DNA from: DAHUYF01 sp035553515
Lineage (GTDB): Bacteria > Pseudomonadota > Alphaproteobacteria > ATCC43930 > CGMCC-115725
Reading direction: 5' to 3'
DNA: 64,000 nucleotides
Assembly: GCA_035553515.1 (NCBI GenBank)
Contig: DATNDG010000057.1
Span: forward strand, 1 to 64,000
In this document: positions 7,723-16,464 of the stretch, piece after piece
How positions within the stretch are numbered: position 1 is the stretch's first letter
How the letters are laid out: each line of letters opens with the position of its first letter
Made by a program: the position numbers and the translations under genes
Notes under the pieces: generated by a model
What the model was told of the DNA's origin: nothing
What the model saw: the letters and a program-made list of their open reading frames with translations, nothing else
Database searches by the model: none

Positions 7723-9422
7723 CGCCCCTCGTGACGACGCCGTCCCGCGCGCTTCATGCCGAGCTTCGGCCGGTGATTGGCGCACAATGGATCAATCTCG
7801 CTCTCTGCGCCTCGCTTCTCGCGGTAGCCTTCGCTCTGCGCCATAGCGTTTCGCCCGCCGTATGGGTCCGGTCGACAATCATTCTGATTGTGAGCCTGTT
7901 CATGCTGCTGTGCAGCCTGAAGATGCGCCGAGGCCGGCGCTGGGCCTATGTTCGCGCGAAGTGGATTGCGATCCTAGGTACCATCGGCTTTGTCGGCGTC
8001 GCGGCTCTGCCTGGTCCATTTCCCGCCTGGATGCGCATCGAACAGGGCGCCCAATCGCTGGTGTTCCTGGCACTCGCCTGGATGCTGACGCGTCCGGCGC
8101 TTGCGTCGTCCTTCCCGCGCCTCAAAGCGCCGATCCCCACAAAGCCGATCCTTACGGACAAGGCCGATTCTCATCCCGAGCCCGGTGCACGCGATGCGAG
8201 TCTCGACTACCTGCGCGCGTTCATCGTTCTTCTCGTGCTGCTCCATCATTCGGTGCTGGGCTATATGGTCCTGTGGCCGGCGCAACCGGGGACCTTCAAA
8301 ATTCTGCCTGCGCCGATCGTCGATCCCCAACGGTGGGCGGGCTTCGACTTCCTTGTCATCTTCAACGACACGTTCTTCATGGCGCTGATGTTCCTGCTCT
8401 CGGGCCTCTTCGTCTGGCCGAGCCTGAGGCGGAAAGGGGGCGCGAGGTTCCTGCGCGATCGAATTTTGCGACTGGGCGTGCCATTCGCCGTCGCCGCGGC
8501 GATCCTGATGCCGCTCGCCTATTATCCATCTTATGCGGTAACCGGCGCCGACCCCGGCTTCCTTGCTTACGCGCGCGCTTGGCTGTCGCTCGGCTTCTGG
8601 CCGAGCGGTCCCGCCTGGTTCATCTGGCTGCTGCTCGTGTTCGATGCCGTCGCAGCCGGGCTTTATGGGCTACGGCACCGCTGGAGGGTGAACGCGCTGG
8701 CCCCTTGGCCTCTCGGCGTGCATGGCCGCCCGTCGGCATGCGTCGCTATTCTCCTCGCCATCTCGGTACTGGTCTATGTCCCAATGGAATTGACCTTCGG
8801 CGCGGATCGGTGGTTCACCTTCGGTCCATTTTCATTCCAGGCGAGCCGACTTGTGCTCTATGCGGTCTACTTTCTCGCCGGCATCCAGCTGGGAGCCTCC
8901 GGCACTAAGTCCGGTTTTCTTGCCGGGCTCGCGCGGCCATGGTCGATCTGGCTTTCATCCGGACTTGCCGCTTATGCGCTACGGCTCGCTGTCATCGTAA
9001 TGCTCGTTCTGCCGGTCGCGGTCACTCATCGGCCGCTGCCTCTCAGCCTGCGCCTTCTCAGTGACGTCACCCTCGTCCTGTGCTGCGGCACAATCAGCTT
9101 TGCCTTCATCGCACTCTTCCGTCGGTTCGCTGTCGCTCGCCGACCTGTCTTCGACAGCCTCAGCGCAAGCTCCTACGGCATCTATCTCGTTCACTACCCC
9201 TTCGTCGTCTGGCTCCAGTTCGCGCTGCTCACGGTCGCGTTGGGCGCGATTGCCAAGGGCGTCACCGTCTTTGTCGGGGCAACCCTTCTCAGCTGGGGAA
9301 CGGTGGTCGCGCTCCGCCGCGTGCCGGTGATCGCGCGCGTCCTCCAATCGGGCGGAGAGGGTCGAGCGCGGACTCGGCCATCCCCGTTCCAGACGGAGGT
9401 GCGGCTTACGTCCCGACGCTGA
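7719..9422 (+). CDS. acyltransferase 3 family membrane protein
   Basis: A 567-residue integral membrane protein. The acyltransferase-3 domain begins at about residue 160 (DYLRAF, then HH at 176-177 in the first core helix) and extends to about 530 with roughly ten transmembrane segments. It is preceded by an extra N-terminal part of about 155 residues with around four hydrophobic segments, not usual for the plain family. Such enzymes O-acylate sugars, lipids or antibiotics at the inner membrane. It is translationally coupled to the TetR gene. Its last 17 bases overlap the convergent MFS gene. The acceptor is unknown. Confidence 0.85.
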   Translation: MTPLVTTPSRALHAELRPVIGAQWINLALCASLLAVAFALRHSVSPAVWVRSTIILIVSLFMLLCSLKMRRGRRWAYVRAKWIAILGTIGFVGVAALPGPFPAWMRIEQGAQSLVFLALAWMLTRPALASSFPRLKAPIPTKPILTDKADSHPEPGARDASLDYLRAFIVLLVLLHHSVLGYMVLWPAQPGTFKILPAPIVDPQRWAGFDFLVIFNDTFFMALMFLLSGLFVWPSLRRKGGARFLRDRILRLGVPFAVAAAILMPLAYYPSYAVTGADPGFLAYARAWLSLGFWPSGPAWFIWLLLVFDAVAAGLYGLRHRWRVNALAPWPLGVHGRPSACVAILLAISVLVYVPMELTFGADRWFTFGPFSFQASRLVLYAVYFLAGIQLGASGTKSGFLAGLARPWSIWLSSGLAAYALRLAVIVMLVLPVAVTHRPLPLSLRLLSDVTLVLCCGTISFAFIALFRRFAVARRPVFDSLSASSYGIYLVHYPFVVWLQFALLTVALGAIAKGVTVFVGATLLSWGTVVALRRVPVIARVLQSGGEGRARTRPSPFQTEVRLTSRR

Positions 9423-10680
9423 CTGCGCCGCCGATCCCGGCCGCTTGTCCGAGGGCCGGTACCTTACGCGGCGGGATGAGCAGCCAGGTGAGCGCCACGA
9501 CCTGTGCGAGAAGAACGGCAGCGAAGGCCATTTCGTAGGCGATCCTGGGATGGTGTCCGTCGGCATCGACTGGCCACCGATCGATCAGCACGCCGATGCC
9601 CCACTGCATGACGAAGGCCATCCCGATGTGAAGCAGATTGAGCGCCGCATTCGCTCGTCCGGCCAGCGTCTTGCCGAAATGGTCGGCGAGCGCCGCGTAG
9701 CTCAGCACAGTGGTGCTGCCAAAAGCGGCGAAGCCGCACCACAGAACGATCCCGGGAACTCGCACGTGCGAGAGAATGGCCGCTTGCAAGAGAGCGAATG
9801 CGGTGAACGCCGCGGCAAGCGGATAGCGGGGATTGATGCCCGCCCTCTTCAGGCGATCGCCGGCGAACCCGATCAGCAGCGCGCCCACCGCCAAGGCGCC
9901 GGCCATGGAGGAAAGATAAGATACGATCGTGCCGCGAGCGAGGCCATCGACGTCCGCGAGCCAGCGGCCGGCCCAAAGTCCCTGGATCGCCCACGCCGCC
10001 CCGATGGCGCACGCGGAGGCCGGAGCGACGCGCCAGAAATATGCATCTCGATAGACTGTCCGGAGCCCCGCTAACGCGCCGGCCAGCCCGCCTGCACCTT
10101 GAGGACGGGACCGTTCAGGGACGACGAGGAAGATCAACAGAGCGATCGCCGCGGCGAGCACCGCAAGCAGGAAGAAGATTTGTCGCCAGCTGGCCAGCCT
10201 CAGCAATGCGTCTGTCGGGCCGGCGGCGACGAATGCACCAAGCCCGCCGAACATCACCAGACAGCCATTGGCCAGGGCCAGACGCTCCTTGGGAAAGGCG
10301 AGAACGACAGCCTTGAGCGCGGCGACAAGCGCGCCGGAGACTCCCAAGCCGATCAAGCCGCGCGCGACGAGAAGGGTCGTCAAGCTGGTGCCGGCTCCGA
10401 ACATCGCGGCTCCGATTGCGGCCACGGCGAAGAGGAAGGTCTGCACGAGGCGCGGCCCATACTGATCGAGCACGATCCCGAGCGGCACCTGGGCAAGGGC
10501 GAAGGTCAGAAAATAGGCTGAAGTCAGCAGACCCAGATCGGCGGACGAAAGACCGAGGTCCGCCACGAGATTCGGGGCGATCACCGCATTGACGGTCCGG
10601 AACAGATAAGAAAGGAAGTAGCCGAGGGCGAACGGCGCGACCACCAGACCGGCCGAGGGATTGGACAACACGGATTTCAT
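9406..10680 (-). CDS. MFS transporter
   Basis: A 424-residue major facilitator with about twelve hydrophobic segments. The loop 2-3 signature is visible as GIVLDQYGPRL, and a central cytoplasmic stretch follows ERSRPQG. It resembles the sugar-acid/nitrate-type branch but no substrate can be assigned. It converges on the acyltransferase with a 17-base tail overlap and diverges from the arsenic operon. An AT-rich stretch lies upstream but I see no clean promoter. Confidence 0.85.
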   Translation of the reverse strand: MKSVLSNPSAGLVVAPFALGYFLSYLFRTVNAVIAPNLVADLGLSSADLGLLTSAYFLTFALAQVPLGIVLDQYGPRLVQTFLFAVAAIGAAMFGAGTSLTTLLVARGLIGLGVSGALVAALKAVVLAFPKERLALANGCLVMFGGLGAFVAAGPTDALLRLASWRQIFFLLAVLAAAIALLIFLVVPERSRPQGAGGLAGALAGLRTVYRDAYFWRVAPASACAIGAAWAIQGLWAGRWLADVDGLARGTIVSYLSSMAGALAVGALLIGFAGDRLKRAGINPRYPLAAAFTAFALLQAAILSHVRVPGIVLWCGFAAFGSTTVLSYAALADHFGKTLAGRANAALNLLHIGMAFVMQWGIGVLIDRWPVDADGHHPRIAYEMAFAAVLLAQVVALTWLLIPPRKVPALGQAAGIGGAVSVGT

Positions 10681-10924
10681 GGAAACATTCTTCTCTTGGC
10701 ACTACCGCGTGACACCGCGTCAGTCGCGTCAGAGGTGTGTGTGCCCAATCTCTTGGTTTTTTATTAAATTTTTAGTTGATCGCCTCCGGTGCGACAAAAC
10801 CTCCCAGCGTAATGCGGCGCTCGTTCCGCCAAGGCTGCCGTCAACCTGTGCCGCGGCGCCGTGTGCGAGCCGCGGAGCCTGAGGTCCCGAACGCCGCTTT
10901 ATCCGAGAGGATCGAGCAATGTCG

Positions 10925-10953
10925 TTGACTCTCCGCCCGGCAATGCCTATTAT
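10925..10953 (+). promoter_or_regulatory. promoter of the ars operon
   Basis: TTGACT at 10925-10930, a 17-base spacer and TATTAT at 10948-10953, about 33 bases before the arsR start. The spacing is ideal and the -10 box touches the operator. Confidence 0.65.
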
Positions 10954-10975
10954 TTCGATATTCTTCGAAATATCG
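10952..10975. promoter_or_regulatory. ArsR operator, two nested dyads
   Basis: ATTTCGA, 6 bases, TCGAAAT (10952-10971) overlaps CGATATT, 6 bases, AATATCG (10956-10975). The dyads cover the end of the -10 box and the likely transcription start, the usual ArsR repression site. Confidence 0.68.
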
Positions 10976-10985
10976 GAGGGTTTGC

Positions 10986-11351
10986 GTGCAACCGGAAAAG
11001 GCCATCGCGGCGCTCGGCGCGCTCGCCCATGAGCACCGGCTCAAGGCGTTCCGCCTGCTGGTCGAGCGCGGGCCGGCGGGAGCGCCCGCCGGCGAGATCG
11101 CCGAGCGGCTCGGCCTCGCGCCCTCCTCGCTCACCTTCCATTTGCAGCAGCTGCTGCATGCCGGTCTGGTGACGCAGCATCGTCTCGGCCGCCAGATCAT
11201 CTACGCCGCGGATTTCGCTGCGATGAACGGTCTCGTCGCCTATCTCACCGAGAATTGCTGCGGGCGCGGCAGCGCCTGCGAGCCGCCCTGCAAGCCATCC
11301 GTCCCAGAAGCCGCGCCGGCGCGACGCCAAGCCCGAAGGAGGTCTCTATGA
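10986..11351 (+). CDS. arsR: ArsR/SmtB family arsenic-responsive repressor
   Basis: A 121-residue winged-helix repressor starting at GTG behind a GGAGGG site. The recognition region is around residues 40-60 (LGLAPSSLTFHLQQL). The classical ELCVCDL site is absent. Instead cysteines 91, 92, 98 and 102 lie near the C-terminus, and the C91, C92, C98 spacing matches the C95/C96/C102 site described for the Acidithiobacillus ferrooxidans ArsR. It heads the arsenic operon; its stop overlaps the next start (ATGA). It should release DNA on binding arsenite or organoarsenicals. Confidence 0.92.
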   Translation: MQPEKAIAALGALAHEHRLKAFRLLVERGPAGAPAGEIAERLGLAPSSLTFHLQQLLHAGLVTQHRLGRQIIYAADFAAMNGLVAYLTENCCGRGSACEPPCKPSVPEAAPARRQARRRSL

Positions 11352-11833
11352 AGCGCTTCCATGTCCATGTCGCGGTCGAGGATCTCGCGCAGTCCGTCCG
11401 CTTCTATTCGACGCTCTTCGGCGCGCCGCCGAGCGTGCTCAAGCAAGACTACGCCAAGTGGATGCTCGAGGACCCGCGCGTCAACTTCGCCGTCTCGCAG
11501 CGCGGCGGCGCGCCCGGCCTCTCGCATCTCGGCATCCAGGCCGAGAACGAGGGCGAGCTCGCCGAGGTCTATCGGCGGCTGGCCGAAGCCGAGCGGCCGG
11601 TGGTGGAAGAGAGGGACACCACCTGCTGCTATGCGCGCTCTGAAAAGCAATGGATCGCCGACCCGCAAGGCGTCGCCTGGGAGACCTTCCTCACCCATGG
11701 CGAGGCGACGGTCTATGGCACGAGCGCGCCGATCGCGGCACTCGCTTCCCCCGCCGCCGCGGACGCGCCCTGCTGCGGCCCCGCGCCGGCGGCGCTCGCA
11801 ACGCCAGCCAAATCCGCCTGCTGCGGGGGATGA
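11348..11833 (+). CDS. arsI: ArsI/CadI-family glyoxalase-fold protein (C-As lyase-like)
   Basis: A 161-residue type I extradiol dioxygenase-fold protein. ArsI cleaves the carbon-arsenic bond of trivalent methylarsenicals. The vicinal thiols that bind arsenic are seen as C93-C94 in RDTTCCYARSEKQW; likely metal ligands are an N-terminal His (6 or 8), His60 and Glu112. A low-complexity Ala/Pro tail adds two further vicinal pairs, C142-C143 and C158-C159. The start at 11348 overlaps the arsR stop and has an AAGGAGG site. An alternative reading is the uncharacterised CadI group, which shares the fold, so lyase activity is likely but not proven. Confidence 0.82.
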   Translation: MKRFHVHVAVEDLAQSVRFYSTLFGAPPSVLKQDYAKWMLEDPRVNFAVSQRGGAPGLSHLGIQAENEGELAEVYRRLAEAERPVVEERDTTCCYARSEKQWIADPQGVAWETFLTHGEATVYGTSAPIAALASPAAADAPCCGPAPAALATPAKSACCGG

Positions 11834-11841
11834 GCGCGGCC

Positions 11842-12345
11842 ATGGAGAAGATCTACAACGTCCTCTTTCTCTGCACCGGCAACTCGGCCAGGAGCATCCT
11901 GGCCGAGGCGCTGCTCGATCATCTCGGTAAGGGCCGCTTCCGCGCCTATAGCGCCGGCAGCTTCCCGAAAGGCGCCGTCCATCCGATGAGCCTGGAGCTG
12001 CTGCATGCGCGCGAGCTGCCGATCAGCCATCTGCGCTCCAAAAGCTGGGACGAGTTCGCCAGGCCGGGCGCACCGGCGATGGATTTCGTCTTCACCGTCT
12101 GCGACCAGGCGGCGGGCGAGACTTGCCCGGTCTGGCCGGGCAATCCGATCACCGCGCATTGGGGCGTGCCGGACCCCGCGGCGGCGGAGGGAACGGAAGC
12201 CCAGCGCCAGGCGGCGTTCCGCGACGCGATGAACCGGCTCGAGGGGCGGATCCGGCTGTTCGTCGCGCTGCCGCTCGAGAAGCTCGACCGGCTGGCGCTG
12301 ACGCGCAGGGCCGACGAGATCGGCCGCACGCGCGCCGAGACCTGA
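11842..12345 (+). CDS. arsC: arsenate reductase, low-molecular-weight phosphatase type
   Basis: A 167-residue protein that should reduce arsenate to arsenite. The phosphatase-like loop C-X5-R is seen as CTGNSARS about ten residues from the start. Two further cysteines in VCDQAAGETCPVWPG match the redox pair region of this family. An ATG at 11830 overlapping the arsI stop (ATGA) is an equally possible start and would add four residues. It is followed after 14 bases by the ACR3 pump gene, so arsenite made here would normally be exported by that pump. Confidence 0.9.
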   Translation: MEKIYNVLFLCTGNSARSILAEALLDHLGKGRFRAYSAGSFPKGAVHPMSLELLHARELPISHLRSKSWDEFARPGAPAMDFVFTVCDQAAGETCPVWPGNPITAHWGVPDPAAAEGTEAQRQAAFRDAMNRLEGRIRLFVALPLEKLDRLALTRRADEIGRTRAET

Positions 12346-12359
12346 GGCGAGGCCACCCC

Positions 12360-13417
12360 ATGTCGCGCTTCGAGCGCTATCTCACGCTCTGGGTGGCGCT
12401 CTGCATCGCCGTCGGCGTGGCGCTGGGACGTCTGCTGCCGCGCTTCTTCGAGGCGGTGGGGTCGCTGGAGCTGGCGAAGGTCAATCTGCCGGTCGCGCTG
12501 CTGGTCTGGCTGATGATCGTGCCGATGCTGGCGAAGATCGACTTCGCCGCGCTCGGCCAGGTGCGCAAGCATTGGCGCGGCATCGGCGTCACGCTCCTCG
12601 TCAACTGGGCGGTGAAGCCGTTCTCGATGGCGGCCCTGGGCTGGCTCTTCATCGGGCATCTGTTCGCCGCTTGGCTGCCGGCGGCGCAGCTCCAGAGCTA
12701 CGTGGCTGGGCTCATTCTGCTCGCCGCCGCGCCCTGCACGGCGATGGTCTTCGTCTGGAGCAATCTATCCGGCGGCGAGCCGCATTTCACGCTGAGCCAA
12801 GTGGCGCTCAACGACGCCGTCATGGTGTTCGCCTTCGCGCCGATCGTGGGGCTGCTGCTCGGCCTCTCGGCGATTGCCGTGCCGTGGGCGACGCTGCTGC
12901 TGTCGGTGGCGCTCTACATCGTCGTGCCGGTGCTGGCGGCGCAGGTGCTGAGACGCCGTGCGCTCGCGCGAGGCGGCGAGGCCGGGCTCGGCCGCGTCAT
13001 GGGCGCGTTGCAGCCGGTCTCGCTGGTCGCACTGCTGGCGACGCTGTGCTGCTGTTCGGCTTCCAGGGGAGCGAGATCCTCGCTCAGCCGGCGGTCATCG
13101 CGCTGCTTGCCGTGCCGATCCTCGTCCAGGTCTATCTCAATGCCGGCCTCGCCTATCTCATGAATCGCTGGGCGGGCGAGGCGCATTGCGTTGCGGCGCC
13201 CTCGGCGCTGATCGGCGCCAGCAACTTCTTCGAGCTCGCCGTGGCGACGGCGATCAGCCTCTTCGGCTTCGAGTCGGGCGCGGCGCTCGCCACCGTGGTC
13301 GGCGTGCTGGTCGAGGTCCCGGTCATGCTGTCCGTCGTCGGCATCGCGAACGCCAGCAAGAGCTGGTACGAGCGCGGCGCCGCCCGGCGCGACCGCGCGC
13401 TGGCGCGGCTCTCATGA
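12360..13417 (+). pseudogene. acr3: ACR3 arsenite efflux pump, frameshifted
   Basis: The reading from ATG 12360 matches the ACR3 permease of about 350 residues with ten membrane segments, including the thiol motif APCTAMVFVWS. After 13046 the frame is lost: it reads LATL then a meaningless tail. The next frame continues properly as LLFGFQGSEILAQP and runs to 13417, through AYLMNRW and GASNFFELAVA. Adding one base after 13046, restoring a GTG valine codon, gives an intact 352-residue protein. This is either a real inactivating deletion or a sequencing/assembly error. Its end overlaps the EamA gene start, so the operon layout is intact. Confidence 0.82.
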
Positions 13418-14298
13418 AGCCAGGACACGCAGCGCTCGCGCTGCTGGTGGCGGCGATCTGGGGCATCGCCTTCGTCGTCAGCAAGCTCGGCCTCGAGAGC
13501 TTCACCCCGCCGCAGCTGACGGCGCTGCGCTTCCTCGTCGCGGCGCTCGCGGCACTCTGGCTGAACCCGCCGCCGATCGGCTGGGGCGCGCTTGTCGCGA
13601 TCGGGCTCACGCTTTTCGCCGGGCAATTCCTGCTGCAATTCTTCGCGATTTCCAGCGGCGTGCCGGCGGGCCTAACCGCCATCCTCGTACAGACTCAGGC
13701 GCTCTTCACTGTGGCCTTTGCCGCGCTTGCCCTTGCCGACCGGCCGACAGCGCGGCAATCGCTCGGCATGCTGGCGGCGCTGGTGGGGCTCACGCTGATC
13801 GGCCTCACCCTGGGAGGCGGCGTCACGGCCTGGGGGGTCGCGCTGGCGCTCGCCTCCGCGGTGAGCTGGGCGATCGGAAATATCCTGGTGAAGCGGCTGC
13901 CGCCCATGGACATGCTCCGCCTGATGGCCTGGGCGAGCCTCGTGCCGCCGCTGCCGGCGCTGGCGCTCTCGGCGGTGCTCGACGGTCCCAAGGCGTTCGT
14001 CGCATCCTTCGCCGCCGCCTCCTGGTGGGGCCTCGCCGCGCCGCTCTATCTCGGCCTGCTGGCGAGCGTCTTCGCCTATGCGCTCTGGGGAAGGCTGCTG
14101 CAGCTCTATCCGGCGGGCGCCGTGGCACCCTACGCACTCCTCGCGCCCTGCGTCGGTGCGCTCGCCTCGGCGGTGGTTTTCGGCGAGCGCTTCGGTCCGC
14201 TGCGCCTCCTGGGCATGGCACTGATCCTCGCGGGCGTCGCCGTCACCGCGCTGCCGCGGCGGAAGCTGCCGGAGGATCGTTCGGCGGCGGCGGCCTGA
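13414..14298 (+). CDS. EamA/DMT-family transporter
   Basis: A 294-residue membrane protein with two EamA repeats of about five helices each (first from residue 5, second from about 150). These ten-helix carriers export amino acids or other small metabolites. The ATG at 13414 overlaps the acr3 stop codon, making it the last gene of the ars operon. EamA genes do occur in arsenic operons but their cargo there is not settled. No charged motif gives away the substrate. Confidence 0.85.
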   Translation: MKPGHAALALLVAAIWGIAFVVSKLGLESFTPPQLTALRFLVAALAALWLNPPPIGWGALVAIGLTLFAGQFLLQFFAISSGVPAGLTAILVQTQALFTVAFAALALADRPTARQSLGMLAALVGLTLIGLTLGGGVTAWGVALALASAVSWAIGNILVKRLPPMDMLRLMAWASLVPPLPALALSAVLDGPKAFVASFAAASWWGLAAPLYLGLLASVFAYALWGRLLQLYPAGAVAPYALLAPCVGALASAVVFGERFGPLRLLGMALILAGVAVTALPRRKLPEDRSAAAA

Positions 14299-14372
14299 GC
14301 GAGCCTCCATCGCCCGCCCAGGAGGAAAGCGGCACTTCCGCCGTGCGTCCCATCGTCCGGCGTGGGCCGCGC

Positions 14373-15159
14373 CTAGCCCGGTTCGAAGCCCTTCTGCTTG
14401 AGCGCCGCCTTGGCCTCGGGGCTGGCGAGGAAGTGGAAGAGGGATTTTGCCGCTTCAGCGGATTTGGAGCCGGCGCCGATGGCGCCGACGAAGACCGTCG
14501 TGCTGGCGAACTCGCTGGGGAGCGGACCGACCAGCTCAGCGCCTTGGACCGGCACGATCTCGGAAGCCTGCCCGACCCCGAGCTCCGCCTCGCCCTTGGC
14601 AACCAAAACGGCGGATTGCGCGCCACCCACCGGGATCAACTTGCTCTTAAGCTGATCGGCGATGCCGAGCCGCTCGATAACCTTGGCGAAATAGACGCCG
14701 CTCGCGCCGCCCTTGGCGGGATCGGAATAGGCGATCGACTTGGCGTCGAGCAGCGTCTTCTTGAAGGCGTCGACCGTGCCGATATCGGGCTTGGGCGCGC
14801 CCGCGCGGGCTGCCAGCGACACGGCCGTGCTCGCCACGCTCGTGCGGCTGCCCGGCATCAGCTTGCCGGCCTTCTCCAAATCGTCCATGGCGGGCTGCGA
14901 GATAATGATCACGTCGGCGGTTTCGCCCGCCAGCACGCGCTTCCTCACATCGGCGATGAGTGTATAGGCGATGGCGAGCTTGATATGGCTCTGCTGCTCG
15001 AAGACCGGCTTCAACTCGTCGAGCGCGGCGCTGAGCGCCACAGAGGGTCTTGACGGTGAGCGGCTCGGGCTCAGCGGCGCTGGCCCCCTACACTAAGGCG
15101 AGCGCCGCAACAAGGCCGCCCATGAGAACGCGCGAGAACCCCTTCCTCCGCAGGTCCAT
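14373..15159 (-). pseudogene. degenerate ModA-like substrate-binding protein
   Basis: The 222-residue stretch below 15041 is a clear periplasmic binding protein of the molybdate/ModA type (ADVIIISQPAMDDLEKAGK, then GGASGVYFAKV and FLASPEAKAALKQKGFEPG). It lacks a signal peptide. Upstream, ATG 15159 starts a proper signal peptide (MDLRRKGFSRVLMGGL, hydrophobic core) but hits TAG at 15090-15088, then resumes GASAAEPEPLTVKTL and needs a one-base shift near 15041-15047 to join the mature part. Two lesions in the first 45 codons mark a pseudogene, or two sequence errors. No permease or ATPase gene is adjacent. Confidence 0.78.
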
Positions 15160-15227
15160 CTTCCCCTCCCCTTGGCGATCGGCGCAACGCGCCGTGCCCG
15201 TCGAGGGTTATATCACGATTTCCCGTA

Positions 15228-15248
15228 GCGCCCCGGCCCGTGGGGCGC
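15228..15248 (-). terminator. GC hairpin downstream of rlpA
   Basis: GCGCCCC, 7-base loop, GGGGCGC just beyond the rlpA stop. There is no T-run, so termination is only possible. Confidence 0.25.
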
Positions 15249-15252
15249 CGCT

Positions 15253-15717
15253 TCAGCGCGGGACCGCCGGCGCCCCGGCGGTGCGGCTCCGCGGCTGGTC
15301 AGACGCGAAGATCTCGAGGCGGACATGCGCTATGCCGTCCTTGCGCATACCGAGCGCGGTCGCCGCGGCGGCCGAGAGATCGAGGATGCGGCCCTTCACG
15401 TAAGGTCCGCGATCGTTGACGCGGACCTTCACACTGCGGCCATTATCGAGATTGGTGACCCGGAGCACGGTGTCGAAGGGCAGGTTGCGATTGGCGGCGG
15501 TGAAGTCGCGCTGATCGAAGCGCTCGCCATTGGCGGTGAGCCGGCCCTGGTGGTGCGGACCGTACCAGGAGGCGATGCCGGTCTCGGAGAAGGTCGCCCG
15601 CTCGGGCGGCGGGGCTGGCGGAGGCGGCGGCGGCGCGGCACAGGCGGCGAGCAGCGCGAGCAGCAGCATGACGGGCAGGAAGCGGCGCAAGACTAACCCC
15701 GGGGCAAAGTTCGGCAC
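15253..15717 (-). CDS. rlpA: RlpA-like septal lipoprotein
   Basis: A 154-residue lipoprotein with a double-psi beta-barrel. The signal peptide ends in a lipobox (LLAACAAP, lipidated Cys about residue 26), then a proline-rich linker, then the RlpA core from about residue 44 (GIASWYG, NGERFDQ, TAANRNLPF, VRVNDRGPY). RlpA family members cleave peptidoglycan glycan strands lacking stem peptides at the septum. The C-terminal SPOR domain of the longer relatives is missing, so the protein is the short form. Downstream lies the ModA-like remnant. Confidence 0.9.
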   Translation of the reverse strand: MPNFAPGLVLRRFLPVMLLLALLAACAAPPPPPPAPPPERATFSETGIASWYGPHHQGRLTANGERFDQRDFTAANRNLPFDTVLRVTNLDNGRSVKVRVNDRGPYVKGRILDLSAAAATALGMRKDGIAHVRLEIFASDQPRSRTAGAPAVPR

Positions 15718-15776
15718 TTAGTAGCGAACGCGCACAGGGCCGAGGAAGTTCAACCGACGCGCGGGGGCGCGCGCGC

Positions 15777-16232
15777 TCAGCCGAGCAGGCGCTTCACCAT
15801 CTGGCTCGCCTTGCCGCCGTCGAAGCGACCGGCATGCCGCTCTTTGAGCGCCGCCATGACGCGGCCCATATCCTTCATGCCCTGGGCACCGAGCTCGCCG
15901 ATCAGCGCCTTCACCGCCCCTTCGAGCTCGGCCTCGCCCATCTGCTGCGGCAGGAAGCGCTCGATGACGGCGATCTCGCCCTGCTCCTTGGCGACGAGGT
16001 CGGCGCGCTTGCCCTGCTCGTAGAGCACGATCGAGTCGCGGCGCTGCTTGATCATGCCCTGCAGCATCTGCTGGATCTCGGGCTCGCCGATGCCCTCGGG
16101 TTTGCCGCGGCCGCGGGCCTCGATGTCCTGCTCTTTGAGCTTGGCGATGATGAGCCGCACCGTCGAGACGGTGAGCTCCTCCCTCGCCTTCATTGCTTCC
16201 TTCAGCGTGTCGGTGAATCGCTGCCGCAGCAT
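15777..16232 (-). CDS. GatB/YqeY domain protein
   Basis: A 151-residue protein covering the GatB/YqeY tail domain (MLRQRFTDTLKEAMKARE, STVRLIIAKLKEQDIEARG, ending GGKASQMVKRLLG). The domain resembles the tRNA-binding tail of the GatB amidotransferase subunit; its own role is not established. I start at ATG 16232, the conserved beginning of the family, rather than 16304. It is divergent from carA, as is common in alphaproteobacteria, where dnaG and rpoD often follow on the other side but are not seen here. Confidence 0.88.
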   Translation of the reverse strand: MLRQRFTDTLKEAMKAREELTVSTVRLIIAKLKEQDIEARGRGKPEGIGEPEIQQMLQGMIKQRRDSIVLYEQGKRADLVAKEQGEIAVIERFLPQQMGEAELEGAVKALIGELGAQGMKDMGRVMAALKERHAGRFDGGKASQMVKRLLG

Positions 16233-16464
16233 GGCCCTCTCCAACACTGTCGCCCATTGCCCCGAGTCGCTCGGGACGTTATCGAAGCGGCCGCCGATTG
16301 GCAATTCCCTGTCGGAATTAACCGCTTGAATTCGCGCCTCTTTCGCGGCGGCGTTGGCGCTTGACGCGGTTCATGCCAGAAGCTATCTCACGCTGGTTGT
16401 CCGAACGCCGCCGAAACCGGCGCGAACGGTCCACCAGCAACGAGATCGAGGTTCTCGCGACCGC

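Larger units (their letters stand above)
10681..10985. other. intergenic region between MFS and arsR
   Basis: This 305-base gap holds the leader of the MFS gene, an AT-rich patch (about 10757-10782) that stands out from its surroundings, and the arsR promoter and operator at its right end. No small gene is convincing. Confidence 0.6.

Noticed and set aside
15928..16230. Overlapping antisense frames across yqeY and carA
   Set aside because: They are Arg/Ala/Gly-rich shadows, typical of GC-rich DNA read in other frames.
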